Under the pieces are notes generated by a model. It ran no database searches, was not told the DNA's origin, and saw only the letters and a list, made by a program, of their open reading frames with translations. A program made the translations under genes and the position numbers. Shown piece after piece: positions 9,025 to 17,447 of a stretch of 64,000 nt of DNA; the first letter of the stretch is position 1, and each line of letters opens with the position of its first letter. Origin of the DNA: Bradyrhizobium erythrophlei (GTDB lineage Bacteria; Pseudomonadota; Alphaproteobacteria; Rhizobiales; Xanthobacteraceae). The stretch is from assembly GCA_900129675.1 (NCBI GenBank), contig FSRD01000001.1, positions 5,817,501 through 5,881,500 on the forward strand, given 5' to 3'.

Positions 9025-9163
9025 AACGTTCTCTCCATGTCGAGGCACCGCCATTCCGGACTATCATACTTAATGTTTTGTTAAGTCTGCATTGAACTGG
9101 CAAAAAATTTTGCTGTGGAAGGGGATTCAATTTTGTCGCTGCCTGCGACGCGCTTCAAACTAG

Positions 9164-9481
9164 CAAACGCTAAAGCTCTTCGTTCTTCACCTGCGTGCGT
9201 CGGGCACCCAGTTCATCACGCTGCATTTCGACGATTTCCGATGTGAGCACCGGGACCTTCTGTGCAGGGGAAGCGAGTGTCTCCACGAAGTATATGTGCG
9301 CTCAGGATCGTCGTTCTGGCTGGCGTTGAGTATTCACGCGGTCGATCTCAAAATGACTAACGAAGGCGACGTGGCCGGCCTCGAGGTAACCACCGCAGGA
9401 CCGCATCCGTCGACCGTATTCTACAGGTGGGAGGGTCGTCGGTTCGTGAAGACCGGTGCGCCCGACGCGATTGGACGCTGA
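9164..9481 (+). pseudogene. 5'-truncated conserved hypothetical protein
   Basis: An open frame of 105 codons follows a TAG at 9161-9163. It contains a coherent protein-like segment (GTQFITLHFDDFRCEHRDLL, then HEVYVRSGSSFWLALSIHA, and FYRWEGRRFVKTGAP at the end) but no good start codon at the front; the first usable one is the GTG at 9296, in mid-domain. The stretch resembles the C-terminal part of a longer exported protein. It lies in a debris-rich gap between two small exported-protein genes. Confidence 0.45.
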
Positions 9482-9498
9482 GCGAAAGCCCCGCCCTT

Positions 9499-9579
9499 TC
9501 GTTGGCGGCGGGCGCCATCCTGTTGTTTGGTTGTCTCGCCGCGTTGCTTGCGAGCGTGGCAAGAGCCGCGCGGCGTTGA
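9499..9579 (+). pseudogene. Fragment duplicating the 3' end of the small membrane protein gene
   Basis: The frame SLAAGAILLFGCLAALLASV ARAARR-stop repeats the end of the gene at 8126-8332. The first 44 bases are identical to 8252-8295; then the copies diverge. There is no start or ribosome site in front. It is either the remnant of a paralogous operon end or a small duplication with later drift. Confidence 0.55.
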
Positions 9580-9822
9580 CATCATCGCGCGTGGCGCTTG
9601 CGCGTTCACGAAACGGCGCCCTGAACGATTCGGCCGCCTCGATGCGTTGCCGCTCGCACCCGGCATTCCCTGCGCCCTCTGATTTCTATAGGCGAATGTT
9701 TCCTGCACTCGGGCGTATCGCGCCGCGGGGTCGCGAAATTAGGTTTGCTCGGCAATTTTGAAAATTGAATCAGAAACTGTGGCGGAGGCGCGATGCAGCG
9801 GTTGCGCGCGTATCATCAACAA

Positions 9823-9939
9823 CGTCATTGCGCGGAGCGTAAGCGAAGAAGCAATCCAGTCTGCCTTCGCAGCTCTGGATTGCTTCGCGGAGCCTGTCAT
9901 CGGGTGCGCATTCGCGCGACCCGTTGGCCCGCAATGACG
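9823..9939. repeat. REP-like palindromic intergenic element
   Basis: The segment begins CGTCATTGCGCGGAGCG and ends CGCAATGACG, with inner arms AGCAATCCAG and CTGGATTGCTTCGCGGAG. It therefore folds into a nested hairpin. This matches the dispersed 'tcattgcgaggagc...gcaatgacg' palindromes I know from intergenic regions of Bradyrhizobium and Rhodopseudomonas. No gene is visible between 9580 and 9951 apart from this element. Confidence 0.65.
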
Positions 9940-9951
9940 CCTGAGGTGCAA

Positions 9952-10500
9952 TCAGTAAACCAGCCCGGTGCCCGGCGGCTTCTCCAGCGCGGCGGCGAGC
10001 GAGCGATACTCCTCGCTGCTGGTGCCGGCGAGCGCTGCGATCCGGCTTAAGTGATATTGCGCCTGATCGCGGTTGCCCTGTTCAACCTGCCAAAGCCCGT
10101 AATACTGCCAGGTCTTGACGTGGTTCGGATCGGCCTTGAGCGCGCGCTCGTACCAGATCTGCGAGACCTTGTAGTCGCCGAGCTTGCGATAGGAGTAGCC
10201 GATCAGATTGGCAACGGCGGCGCTGTCGTCATGACCGAGCGCCTTCAACTGCTCGATTGCGGTGGCGTAGTCGTTGCGATCGTAGATCGTGGCGTAGGCG
10301 GTGCGATAGCCCTTCGCGAACGCGGTCTCTTCGATGCCCGGGCGAATTTCGGATCTCTTCCCTTTCTTGCCCTTGGATGGAGGCGGCGTCGGCGGCGGAT
10401 CGTTGTCGGGTGCGGCATAGACCGCGGTGACCACGGGGGCTGCCGCCAGCGTCAGCGACAAGATGGCAAGCGTCAAAAGCCTGATCGCGAACTTTTTCAT
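9952..10500 (-). CDS. Exported TPR-repeat protein (downstream copy of a tandem pair)
   Basis: A 182-residue protein starting at the ATG at 10500 with ribosome site AGGAGAG. A Sec signal peptide (MKKFAIRLLTLAILSLTLAA...) is followed by a Pro/Lys-rich linker and about three tetratricopeptide units (for example ANLIGYSYRKLGDYKVSQIW, then YERALKADPNHVKTWQYYG). TPR solenoids mediate protein-protein contacts, here in the periplasm. It ends in the same PPGTGLVY as the gene immediately upstream; from about residue 60 on the two are nearly identical. The function is unknown. Confidence 0.85.
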   Translation of the reverse strand: MKKFAIRLLTLAILSLTLAAAPVVTAVYAAPDNDPPPTPPPSKGKKGKRSEIRPGIEETAFAKGYRTAYATIYDRNDYATAIEQLKALGHDDSAAVANLIGYSYRKLGDYKVSQIWYERALKADPNHVKTWQYYGLWQVEQGNRDQAQYHLSRIAALAGTSSEEYRSLAAALEKPPGTGLVY

Positions 10501-10522
10501 GCGTCTCTCCTGTTGACGTCGT

Positions 10523-11062
10523 TCAGTAAACCAGACCGGTACCCGGCGGCTTTTCGAGCGCGGCTGCGAGCGAACGATATTCTTCGCTGCCGGTGCCGGC
10601 GAGTGCTGCAAGCCGGTTCAGATGATATTGCGCCTGGTCACGGTTGCCCTGTTCGAGCTGCCACAAGCCGTAGTACTGCCAGGTCTTGATGTGGTTCGGG
10701 TCGGCCTTGAGCGCGCGCTCGTACCAGATCTGCGATACCTTGTAGTCGCCGAGCTTGCGATAGGAGTAGCCGATCAGATTGGCGACGTCGGCACGGTCGT
10801 CATGTCCCAGCGCCTTCAACTGCTCGATCGCGGCGGCATAATCGTCTCGATCATAGATCGTGGTGTAGGCCGTGCGATAACCGGCCAGGAACTTGGGGTC
10901 GTCGATTCCAGAGCTCTTGTCGCCCTTCTTCTCTTTCTTGGTGTCGGAGGCTGGCGGCGCCGGATTGTCGCTGCCCGCGGCGTAGGCCGAGAGCAGGGGC
11001 ACGGCGACCAGTGCCACCGTGAACATCGCCAACGTCAAAAGCCTGACCGCAAGCTTGCGCAT
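10523..11062 (-). CDS. Exported TPR-repeat protein (upstream copy of a tandem pair)
   Basis: A 179-residue protein from the ATG at 11062 (ribosome site AGGAGAG). It has a signal peptide (MRKLAVRLLTLAMFTVALVA...), a charged linker and TPR units matching the next gene almost residue for residue (YRKLGDYKVSQIWYERALKA, ending PPGTGLVY). Only 22 bp separate the two genes, so they are probably one transcript. The linker differs (TKKEKKGDKSS here, PPPSKGKKGKRS in the other), while the TPR part is conserved. That suggests the two share partners. Confidence 0.85.
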   Translation of the reverse strand: MRKLAVRLLTLAMFTVALVAVPLLSAYAAGSDNPAPPASDTKKEKKGDKSSGIDDPKFLAGYRTAYTTIYDRDDYAAAIEQLKALGHDDRADVANLIGYSYRKLGDYKVSQIWYERALKADPNHIKTWQYYGLWQLEQGNRDQAQYHLNRLAALAGTGSEEYRSLAAALEKPPGTGLVY

Positions 11063-11346
11063 TCATCTCTCCTGGTTTCCGCAACCGTCGGCGATCCTAC
11101 ACCGAAGCCTGCTTCCTTGAACACCCGGCGGTCCGGAACATTCCCGGCGGCCGGCCGCAATTCAGGGAATTTGCGCGGGGCAGGTGCTGCCCGTGGAACA
11201 TGACAAACATGTCATCGAGATGAACGAAGTCCGTCGACACGCTTCAGGGTGGGTTCAGCGCGCGCTCACTAAGGTCGTCTGCATGATCAGCGAGCCCGGG
11301 CACCCGACCGGCCACCCTCGCGATCCCCTGCAAAGAGGAGACAACC

Positions 11347-11664
11347 ATGTTCAAGACCATTTCCGCAGCGCTGCTCGCCGCTTCCGTTATCGCGGCTCCG
11401 GCGCTTGCCGCTACGGCAGACAAGACAACCCCAGCGCCGGTCACGAAAACGACCCAGTCGCCGGTCGCCAAGACGACCACCGCGCCGGTCATCAAGGCCG
11501 ACCAGTCGAAGTCGAAGCTGCTGAACGCGAACGCCAGGATGGGCCGCCATCATCACAAGCACTATGCCCATCATCGCCACCACAAGCACATGGCTGCGCA
11601 CAAGACCCACGTGTCGCCGAAGGTTGTGACCAAGCACGTTACGTCCCCCGCCAAGCGCGGCTGA
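11347..11664 (+). CDS. Small exported histidine-rich protein
   Basis: A 105-residue protein with a good ribosome site (AGAGGAG) before the ATG at 11347. A signal peptide (MFKTISAALLAASVIAAPALA) is followed by a Thr/Pro/Lys repeat region (KTTQSPVAKTTTAPVIK) and a His/Lys cluster (GRHHHKHYAHHRHHKHMAAH). The His cluster could bind transition metals; this is inferred from composition only. Similar short proteins are common in Bradyrhizobium and are unnamed. Confidence 0.75.
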   Translation: MFKTISAALLAASVIAAPALAATADKTTPAPVTKTTQSPVAKTTTAPVIKADQSKSKLLNANARMGRHHHKHYAHHRHHKHMAAHKTHVSPKVVTKHVTSPAKRG

Positions 11665-11723
11665 CACTGTTCCGCCGGCGCGGTTCGATCCACGTTGCCC
11701 CGCCGCGCCAGCGGATATCAGGC

Positions 11724-11764
11724 CCGGCCCGTCCGTCACTGCTTCCCCAGTGACGGCGGGCCGG
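11724..11764 (+). terminator. Strong hairpin downstream of the His-rich gene
   Basis: The arms at 11724-11741 and 11748-11764 pair almost perfectly (CCGGCCCG, one bulged T, CCGTCACTG with their complements) around a 6-nt loop. A TTTT follows a few bases later rather than directly, so it may be a weak rho-independent terminator or only a stabilising hairpin. Confidence 0.45.
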
Positions 11765-11854
11765 TACTGCTTTTGCGCCGCTCGAACGGCCCGCGATAAT
11801 CCAGATGCTAATTCCAATTCGGCTCGGGGCGGTTTAAGACAATCCCGGGGGCAG

Positions 11855-12292
11855 GTGGAAGAATTGCGCTTGGGGACATCAACAAAAATTGCGGCGATCC
11901 TGTTGCTGCCGATCGCGCTCGCGGCCTGCGCGGACAGCGAGGGCAGCAGGAGCATCACCTATACCGACGACCGCGGCGTCGCCAACCAGCCTTATCCGAA
12001 CAACTATAAGGTTGAGATCGTGTCGTTCATGAAGACCTATCTCAACAACCCCGTCGGCGTGCATGAGGCTGCGATGGCCGATCCGGTCCAGCGCGTTGTG
12101 GGCGGTCGGCTGCGCTATGTCAGTTGCCTGCGCTTCACCCCGCGCGAATCCGACGGCAGCTACCATGAACCGCGTGAGCGCGCTGTGCTCTATGTCGACG
12201 GCCGGCTCGACCGCATCATCGAGAACGCCAGCGAACCCTGCGCCGGCGCGGTCTACGCGCCATTCCCGGCATTGGAACAGATGACGCGGTAG
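11855..12292 (+). CDS. Putative lipoprotein
   Basis: A 145-residue protein. The GTG at 11855 is chosen because it follows a G-rich site; TTGs at 11864 and 11870 are alternatives. The N-terminus has a lipobox (LLLPIALAACAD), so Cys would be lipidated after cleavage. The rest has a conserved-looking domain with two cysteines (VSCLRFTPRE and SEPCAGAVYAPFP) that could pair. The function is unknown. The gene has no close same-strand partner. Confidence 0.65.
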   Translation: MEELRLGTSTKIAAILLLPIALAACADSEGSRSITYTDDRGVANQPYPNNYKVEIVSFMKTYLNNPVGVHEAAMADPVQRVVGGRLRYVSCLRFTPRESDGSYHEPRERAVLYVDGRLDRIIENASEPCAGAVYAPFPALEQMTR

Positions 12293-12556
12293 GGCCGCCT
12301 TGGTGATCGGGTCCTTAACCGGCTCCGATCACTTTTCGGCGAGTTTTGAACCTCACCTTCGCCATCTTTGACACACGCTCGGCCGCAAACCGTCTGCTTA
12401 AGGGGCAAAAAAACCTTCTGTGTCAGGGAACAAACACGCTTTGTTGCCGCGCCGTCACAGCTGGGAACGATCACGGCTCCGGCATTGCCCCAAAGCAACC
12501 TAATTGAGGTCACGTTGTTTGGATTGATAGCGCAACGTTAGTAATGGGGAACAGAC

Positions 12557-13273
12557 ATGAAGAAGATTTTGCTCGGCGCCGTCGCGCTGGCAGCATTCGC
12601 GGGGCCGGCTTTTGCGGCTGACATGCCGGCACGCACCTATTCGAAGGCACCGCCGCCATATACGGCGCCCGCCGTGATCTATAACTGGACCGGCTTCTAC
12701 ATCGGCGGCCATGTCGGTGGCGCCTTCGCAGGCGATAGCACCTTCCAGAGCAGCGACGCGCGCTTCCTCGGCGGCGTGCAGGGTGGCTTCGACTATCAGT
12801 TCGCGCCGAACTGGGTGGTGGGCGCCGAAGCGCAATATAGCTGGCTGACCGGCAGCAATAATAACGGGGTGCTCTTCCCCGGCGGTACGCTGGTGACCTC
12901 GAAGAACGACCAACTCGGTTCGGTGACCGGCCGGTTCGGCTACACCTGGGGTCCGGCGCTGGTCTACGCCAAGGGTGGTTACGCTTGGCGCGACAACAGC
13001 AATATAGGAGCATCGGTTGCCGGCACGCCTGCGGCCTTCACCACCGATGGCAATCACAAGGACGGCTATACCGTCGGCGCCGGCCTCGAATACATGTTCG
13101 CGCCGAATTGGTCGGCCAAGGCCGAGTACCAGTACTACAATTTCGGCAAGACCACTTTCACCTCAGGACCGGCCGATATTGTCGGCGTCAGCTCCCGGAA
13201 CGACGAGCACACCGTCAAGGTCGGTGTGAACTACCGGTTCGGCTGGGGCGGCCCGGTTGCCGCCAAATATTGA
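12557..13273 (+). CDS. Outer-membrane beta-barrel porin, Omp25/Omp31 family
   Basis: A 238-residue protein. A signal peptide (MKKILLGAVALAAFAGPAFA) is cleaved before ADMP, typical of rhizobial small porins. The mature protein opens with the family motif YNWTGFYIGGHVGGAF and alternates amphipathic strands (for example GAEAQYSWLTG, FGYTWGPALVYAKGGYAW). It ends with a barrel-closing strand, TVKVGVNYRFGWGGPVAAKY, with an aromatic terminal residue. It would form an 8-stranded barrel in the outer membrane. A rho-independent terminator follows at 13297. The 264 bp upstream contain no gene and presumably hold the promoter. Confidence 0.93.
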   Translation: MKKILLGAVALAAFAGPAFAADMPARTYSKAPPPYTAPAVIYNWTGFYIGGHVGGAFAGDSTFQSSDARFLGGVQGGFDYQFAPNWVVGAEAQYSWLTGSNNNGVLFPGGTLVTSKNDQLGSVTGRFGYTWGPALVYAKGGYAWRDNSNIGASVAGTPAAFTTDGNHKDGYTVGAGLEYMFAPNWSAKAEYQYYNFGKTTFTSGPADIVGVSSRNDEHTVKVGVNYRFGWGGPVAAKY

Positions 13274-13296
13274 TACCGGTTGGTATCGAGACCAGA

Positions 13297-13324
13297 AAAG
13301 GCCGGCTCAAGCCGGCCTTTTTTT
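13297..13324 (+). terminator. Rho-independent terminator of the porin gene
   Basis: The stem GGCCGGC/GCCGGCC with loop TCAA is flanked by AAA before and a run of seven T after, 24 bp past the porin stop. Confidence 0.9.
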
Positions 13325-13451
13325 GCGTTGATGGTGTCGAGCAAAGCCGTGCAGCTTTCGCTTCCCAGGCATGCCAAAAATAATTTCTGCAGTGCACGCA
13401 ACTATTGTCATGATCAGCTATTATGGTCGCGCTGGCTGGTGGACAACGAAC

Positions 13452-13691
13452 ATGCGTGCATTTGCGTTAGGACTGATCTTTTCCGCGGTGTCTTTACCGT
13501 GCTTGGCCCAAACCGTGCTGAAATCCGAGCCCCTTATCCTTGCCCCCTACGAGATCGCCTTCGTTCAGGACGCCTCTTGCCCGGTGGGGAAGGTGCTCAA
13601 GGTGACCGGCGCGATCAGGGGACTGCACCGGCGCAAGACCTGCGTTTCGCTGGCGTCGGAACAGGCCTCGCTGGCGACGGCAACGCCGTAA
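13452..13691 (+). CDS. Small exported protein of unknown function
   Basis: A 79-residue protein from the ATG at 13452. A short signal peptide (MRAFALGLIFSAVSLPCLA) is followed by a compact domain (LKSEPLILAPYEIAFVQDAS, then CPVGKVLKVTGAIRGLHRRK, CVSL) with two cysteines. I recognise this as a small conserved family of Bradyrhizobium without a known role. The further-upstream open codons lack a start with a ribosome site. Confidence 0.65.
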   Translation: MRAFALGLIFSAVSLPCLAQTVLKSEPLILAPYEIAFVQDASCPVGKVLKVTGAIRGLHRRKTCVSLASEQASLATATP

Positions 13692-13709
13692 GACTGGCGA
13701 TCCAAAGTC

Positions 13710-13964
13710 TCACGAACCCCACTGCGGCTCCGATTGCGCTTCGCGCTCGGCGTCGGCCTTGTTCCTGGCGGGATCCTCATGCGGGTCGGGCCGGCACGGC
13801 CTGATCTCATAATCGTTGTCCAGCACCGGCCGCGGTGACGGCTTTTCCTCGTCCGTGGCCACGTCGACCACGAGGCCGCACTTCCTGGCCTGCTTCCACA
13901 CATCCGCCTCGGTCGGATAGGCCTTGCTCAGCCTGGCGTCGTGACAGAACAGCGCGTAGGGCAT
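13710..13964 (-). CDS. Conserved hypothetical protein
   Basis: An 84-residue soluble protein with ribosome site GCGGAGC before the ATG at 13964. The start, MPYALFCHDARLSKAYPTEA, and the acidic, proline-rich end (RPDPHEDPARNKADAEREAQ) have the look of a small conserved cytoplasmic protein. No motif indicates function. It converges on the small exported gene, ending 18 bp from it. Confidence 0.55.
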   Translation of the reverse strand: MPYALFCHDARLSKAYPTEADVWKQARKCGLVVDVATDEEKPSPRPVLDNDYEIRPCRPDPHEDPARNKADAEREAQSEPQWGS

Positions 13965-14155
13965 GGTTTGCTCCGCTAAAAGTCCTCAACGCCGCTGACG
14001 CGTGGAGGTTTCGGCCCGCGCCGCGTGGTAGCCCTTCGCGCGCGAAAAAAGGCGATTGGTCCGTTTCGGCCCTTTTTGCCGGAGTCCCTGAGTCCTTAAC
14101 GAGTCCTGAATCCAGCGAAAAAGAATCCCCGAGACTCCCGGCCTAGAATCGCCGG

Positions 14156-14281
14156 ATGTTTCCGGCCATGAGAACGGTCCCGATCCTCCAGACCTCCTGC
14201 GAGCGTGTCCAACTCACGCTGACCGTCGCGCTGCTGGCGGCCTGCGCGGCTAACGTCGCGCTGGTATGCGCCTGGCTCTAG
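14156..14281 (+). CDS. Very short membrane protein (41 residues)
   Basis: The frame from the ATG at 14156 reads MFPAMRTVPILQTSCERVQL followed by one transmembrane helix (TLTVALLAACAANVALVCAW) and stops at 14281. There is only a weak ribosome site. It is supported by codon use and a clean helix, but no homologue is known to me. Confidence 0.35.
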   Translation: MFPAMRTVPILQTSCERVQLTLTVALLAACAANVALVCAWL

Positions 14282-14392
14282 GGCCGGCCCGGCCCGTGTG
14301 ATTGACCCCACCGCCTATCCACACCCATCATGGCACGTAGTGGACGCGATCTGCGAATTGCGGCCGGCTGCAACCAAAGGGGCGGGGACGGG

Positions 14393-14761
14393 ATGATCGA
14401 GGTGCTGCAGCAGCGGGTCAACGGCGACGAAGGGCTGGTCCGGCGTGGACGGTATCTGACGACCACATTCCTTCTGGAAGTCGGCCCGACCGCGTGGCTG
14501 ATCTCGATCTTCGAGGGCCGCGTGGTGTCGGTGACGCGGGGGCCGTTCGTGATGCCGTCGTCGGCCTTTGCGCTCCGGGCATCCGAGGAGGAATGGGCGA
14601 AATTCTGGAGCCGGAAGCCGCCGCCCGGCTCGAATGATCTGATGGCGCTGATCAAGCGGCGCGTGCTCAAGGCCGAAGGCAATCTCCAGATCTTCATGGC
14701 CAATCTGCGCTACTTCAAGGAAGCGCTCGCCAAACTGCGCAGCGAAGGAGCCGCGTCATGA
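14393..14761 (+). CDS. SCP2-like / hypothetical protein paired with a hydrolase
   Basis: A 122-residue protein. The ATG at 14393 is preferred because of the ggggcgggg site in front; an ATG at 14330 would add 21 unlikely residues. The sequence (LEVGPTAWLISIFEGRVVSV, then FALRASEEEWAKFW and GNLQIFMANLRYFKEALAKL) resembles sterol-carrier-protein-2-like domains, which bind lipophilic ligands. Its stop overlaps the start of the alpha/beta hydrolase gene (ATGA), so the two are co-translated and probably act on the same compound. Confidence 0.65.
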   Translation: MIEVLQQRVNGDEGLVRRGRYLTTTFLLEVGPTAWLISIFEGRVVSVTRGPFVMPSSAFALRASEEEWAKFWSRKPPPGSNDLMALIKRRVLKAEGNLQIFMANLRYFKEALAKLRSEGAAS

Positions 14762-15606
14762 GCGCGACATTCGAGCCGATCACCGGCCGCTACATGAATC
14801 TGGACTTGTTCGGCCGGCCGCACCGCATCTATGTCGAGCACGCGGGCGAGGGCACGCCGCTGCTCTGCCTGCACACCGCCGGCAGCGACGGGCGGCAATA
14901 CCGCGCGCTGATGAACGACGCGCGCATCACGCGCAATCATCGCGTCATCGCCTTCGACATGCCCTGGCATGGCAAATCGTCGCCTCCGGCCGGCTGGCAC
15001 GACGAGGAGTATCAGCTCACCTCGGCACAATACACGACCATGATCCTCGAGATCGCGGCCGCGCTCGAGCTCGACAAGCCGATCGTGATCGGCTGCTCGA
15101 TCGGCGGCCGCATCGCGCTGCATCTGGCGCTCGAACACCCGGAAGTGTTTCGCGCCATCATCGGTCTGCAGGCCGGCGCGCATGTCGATCCCTATTACGA
15201 CCTGAATTTCCTGCACCGGAGCGACGTGCATGGCGGCGAGGTCGCCGCCGCCATCGTCTCCGGGCTGGTCGGTCCCGATGCGCCCGACAAGGAGCGCTGG
15301 GAGACGCTGTGGCATTACATGCAAAGCGGACCCGGCGTTTTCAAAGGTGACCTCTATTTCTACAAGATCGACGGCGACATCCGCGGCCGGGTCGCCGAGA
15401 TCGACACCAAACGCTGTCCGCTGTTTCTGTTGTCCGGCGAATACGACTATTCCTGCACGCCGGAGGAAACGCTGGCCGTCGCCGGCAGCATTGCGGGCAG
15501 CGAGGTCACCATCATGAAGGGGCTCGGCCACTTCCCGATGAGCGAAAATCCGGAGGTGTTTCTAAACCATCTGCTGCCGGTGCTGGAGAAGATCGGCCGA
15601 AGCTGA
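14758..15606 (+). CDS. Alpha/beta hydrolase
   Basis: A 282-residue protein overlapping the previous gene by 4 bp. The fold signatures are clear: LLCLHTAGSDGRQYR with the oxyanion-hole region, FDMPWHGKSSPP, the nucleophile elbow GCSIGG with Ser at about residue 114, the acid in LLSGEYDYSC, and the catalytic His in GLGHFPMSENP near the C-terminus. It should be a cytoplasmic serine hydrolase (esterase, C-C hydrolase or lactonase). The substrate is not evident. Its coupling to an SCP2-like protein hints at a hydrophobic substrate. Confidence 0.88.
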   Translation: MSATFEPITGRYMNLDLFGRPHRIYVEHAGEGTPLLCLHTAGSDGRQYRALMNDARITRNHRVIAFDMPWHGKSSPPAGWHDEEYQLTSAQYTTMILEIAAALELDKPIVIGCSIGGRIALHLALEHPEVFRAIIGLQAGAHVDPYYDLNFLHRSDVHGGEVAAAIVSGLVGPDAPDKERWETLWHYMQSGPGVFKGDLYFYKIDGDIRGRVAEIDTKRCPLFLLSGEYDYSCTPEETLAVAGSIAGSEVTIMKGLGHFPMSENPEVFLNHLLPVLEKIGRS

Positions 15607-15634
15607 GGTCACGCAACCGGACCGCGCCTGAATG

Positions 15635-16051
15635 CTATTTGCCGAGCCGTGAGGGCTCGGAGTGCTCGCCGAGGGCGGCGCGGACCTTGGCCATGGTGGC
15701 GCTGCAATAGGCCTCGCGCTCGCGGTTGAACTTCTCCTGATGGGCGCGGAAGTTGGCGACCCGCGTCCGTATCTCGGACTGGAAGTCGTCCCGCAGCTCG
15801 ATTCGCGCCATCGGGACCGGCCTCGGCAGCTCGGCAACGGGCGCTATGTCGGCAACACCAGGCTTGAAATCAGACGTCGGCGCGGCCGCAAAACTGGGCG
15901 TCGGCGTGTCAGAGGGTATGCGCACGTCGACCGGTTCGAAAGCGCCGGGTGTCGCAACAGGCTTGTCGGCAGCCGGCGTCTTACCGGTCACCGATTGCAC
16001 GAATGCCATCGTCTGGGCGATCAGGAGATCGCGTTCACGCATCCATTTCAT
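15635..16051 (-). CDS. Hypothetical protein with coiled C-terminal half
   Basis: A 138-residue protein from the ATG at 16051 (site GAGGTG); eleven further codons upstream are open. The N-terminus (MKWMRERDLLIAQTMAFVQS) is helical and the middle is rich in Pro/Ala/Thr. The C-terminal third (IELRDDFQSEIRTRVANFRA, then HQEKFNREREAYCSATMAKV) is a charged helix. There is no catalytic motif. It is conserved-looking but unassigned, and converges on the hydrolase gene. Confidence 0.6.
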   Translation of the reverse strand: MKWMRERDLLIAQTMAFVQSVTGKTPAADKPVATPGAFEPVDVRIPSDTPTPSFAAAPTSDFKPGVADIAPVAELPRPVPMARIELRDDFQSEIRTRVANFRAHQEKFNREREAYCSATMAKVRAALGEHSEPSRLGK

Positions 16052-16368
16052 GACGCACCTCAAACCCAGCCAACATTTCAGCAAAGCGCCCTTGGGGAAT
16101 CAAGCGTATGCCGTGACGTTGCGCGGCTTTGGCATCAATTTTTGCGCGCGAGGTGACAAAAGGGTGACACTGCGCGCCTCCGGCGAGGGGTTAACCCGCG
16201 CGTCTGGTCGCCGTGATGTGGACGATCCGCCGGGAAACCGCTCCGGCCGGCCGGATTTGCTTGCCGTGCCGCCGCCGCAGGATGAGCCCAAGAGGTAATA
16301 TCCCGGAGGTGGCGCAGATAATCTTCTTCGTCCTGCCGACGTCAGTCTTCGGATGATGCCCGATCCAG
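16052..16368. other. Gene-free stretch
   Basis: About 317 bp with no convincing coding frame, tRNA or hairpin. It separates a small gene from the decayed diguanylate cyclase. Confidence 0.4.
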
Positions 16369-17148
16369 TCATGCCGCCCATTTGTTTCGCAACGGCACGA
16401 TGGCCGGCGCCGCGATACTGCGGTCGCGTCCGGCGTCCTTGGCTTCATAGAGGGCCAGATCGGATCAGGTCGTGTGGCGCAAGGCCCGCCTGCGGTGTCA
16501 TCGCAGCCACACCCACGCTGACGGTCGGAGACATGTCGGGGCGTCCCTGCTGCTGCGCGCGCAACGACAACACGCTGGAGCGAATCTCCTCGGCGATCCG
16601 GAAAGCGCCCTCGACCGTTTCACCGGGCAACAGCACCGCAAATTCCTCGCCGCCGTAGCGTGCGCACAGATCCGACGCGCGCCTGGCGCTGCCGGCGATG
16701 CAGGCCGCGATGGATGCCAGAGCGGCGTCTCCCGCCTGATGGCCATGGGCGTCATTATAGGCCTTGAAATTATCCGCATCGATCATCAGCAGCGCGATCG
16801 GGGCTTTGGTTCGCCGCGCGCGCAACCACTCGCGGGCAAACACGTCGTCGAATCGCCGGCGATTGCTGAGCCCGGTCAAGCCATCGGTGCTGGCGAGCAA
16901 AGCGAGCTGGCTTTCCGCCGCCGAGCGCCGTTTCAGGGCCGCGACCAGAACTAGGGTCAGCGCGATCACGATTGCGCACAACGCGGCCATCAGCGACCCG
17001 ATCAGCGACACCTCCCGCCACCAATCCGCATAGATGGTTTCAAGCGAGACACCCTCAACGATCAGTAGCGGATGGCTGCCGACCTGCTGAAAGACAAACA
17101 ACCGCCTGCTAACCATCGTGGGCGGCGTGGGATGGGTCTGCGCCAGAG
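16369..17148 (-). pseudogene. Decayed membrane diguanylate cyclase (GGDEF)
   Basis: The readable part starts with the end of an extracytoplasmic sensor domain (RRLFVFQQVGSHPLLIVEGV), a transmembrane helix (LMAALCAIVIALTLVLVAAL) and a GGDEF domain (LLASTDGLTGLSNRRRFDDV, then RYGGEEFAVLLPGE with the active GGEEF loop). It has two defects. The 5' part is missing: the frame runs into another gene remnant at about 17149. Near the 3' end a deletion of several bases at about 16455 shifts the frame, so that the true ending (ALYEAKDAGRDRS...NKWAA) continues in another frame to 16369. The straight frame stops early at 16445. If expressed it would lack its sensor. Confidence 0.7.
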
Positions 17149-17283
17149 CTAGGTGACGTTAAGCCGGGCCTCGAAAAATCGAACAATGCGCCCGATAGCG
17201 TCGGCGGTCATCGGATAGCTGTCTGAAAAGTCGAAGCCCTGCGCCCGGTCCGGATCCATCGAGGTGCCGATGAGGGCAATGGC
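17149..17283 (-). pseudogene. 3' remnant of an unidentified gene beside tRNA-Thr
   Basis: Directly downstream of the tRNA the minus strand encodes IALIGTSMDPDRAQGFDFSD followed by SYPMTADAIGRIVRFFEARL and NVT-stop (stop at 17149-17151). It looks like a genuine protein C-terminus, but the frame continues upstream only into the tRNA gene. It is therefore truncated at the tRNA on one side and abuts the truncated GGDEF gene on the other. No family is assigned. Confidence 0.45.
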
Positions 17284-17358
17284 TGGTGCCGGTTGAGAGG
17301 ATTGAACTCCCGACCTTCGGTTTACAAAACCGCTGCTCTACCGCTGAGCTAAACCGGC
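17284..17358 (-). tRNA. tRNA-Thr (anticodon TGT)
   Basis: The minus strand reads GCCGGTTTAGCTCAGCGGTA..., with a 7-bp acceptor stem (GCCGGTT/AACCGGC), D arm, anticodon loop TTTGTAA (anticodon TGT, reading ACA), T loop TTCAATC and an encoded CCA at 17284-17286. All arms close. Confidence 0.95.
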
Positions 17359-17447
17359 GAATTGAGGGGATGGATCACCGGCCCGAATATCAGACTTGCC
17401 CGCAAAGAGCCAGAACCTCGAAGCCCGCTTCCACCATGCTTGAGCAC

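Noticed and set aside
12366..12400. A TTGACA-like -35 element upstream of the porin gene
   Set aside because: No matching -10 hexamer at proper spacing could be defended in this GC-rich region.
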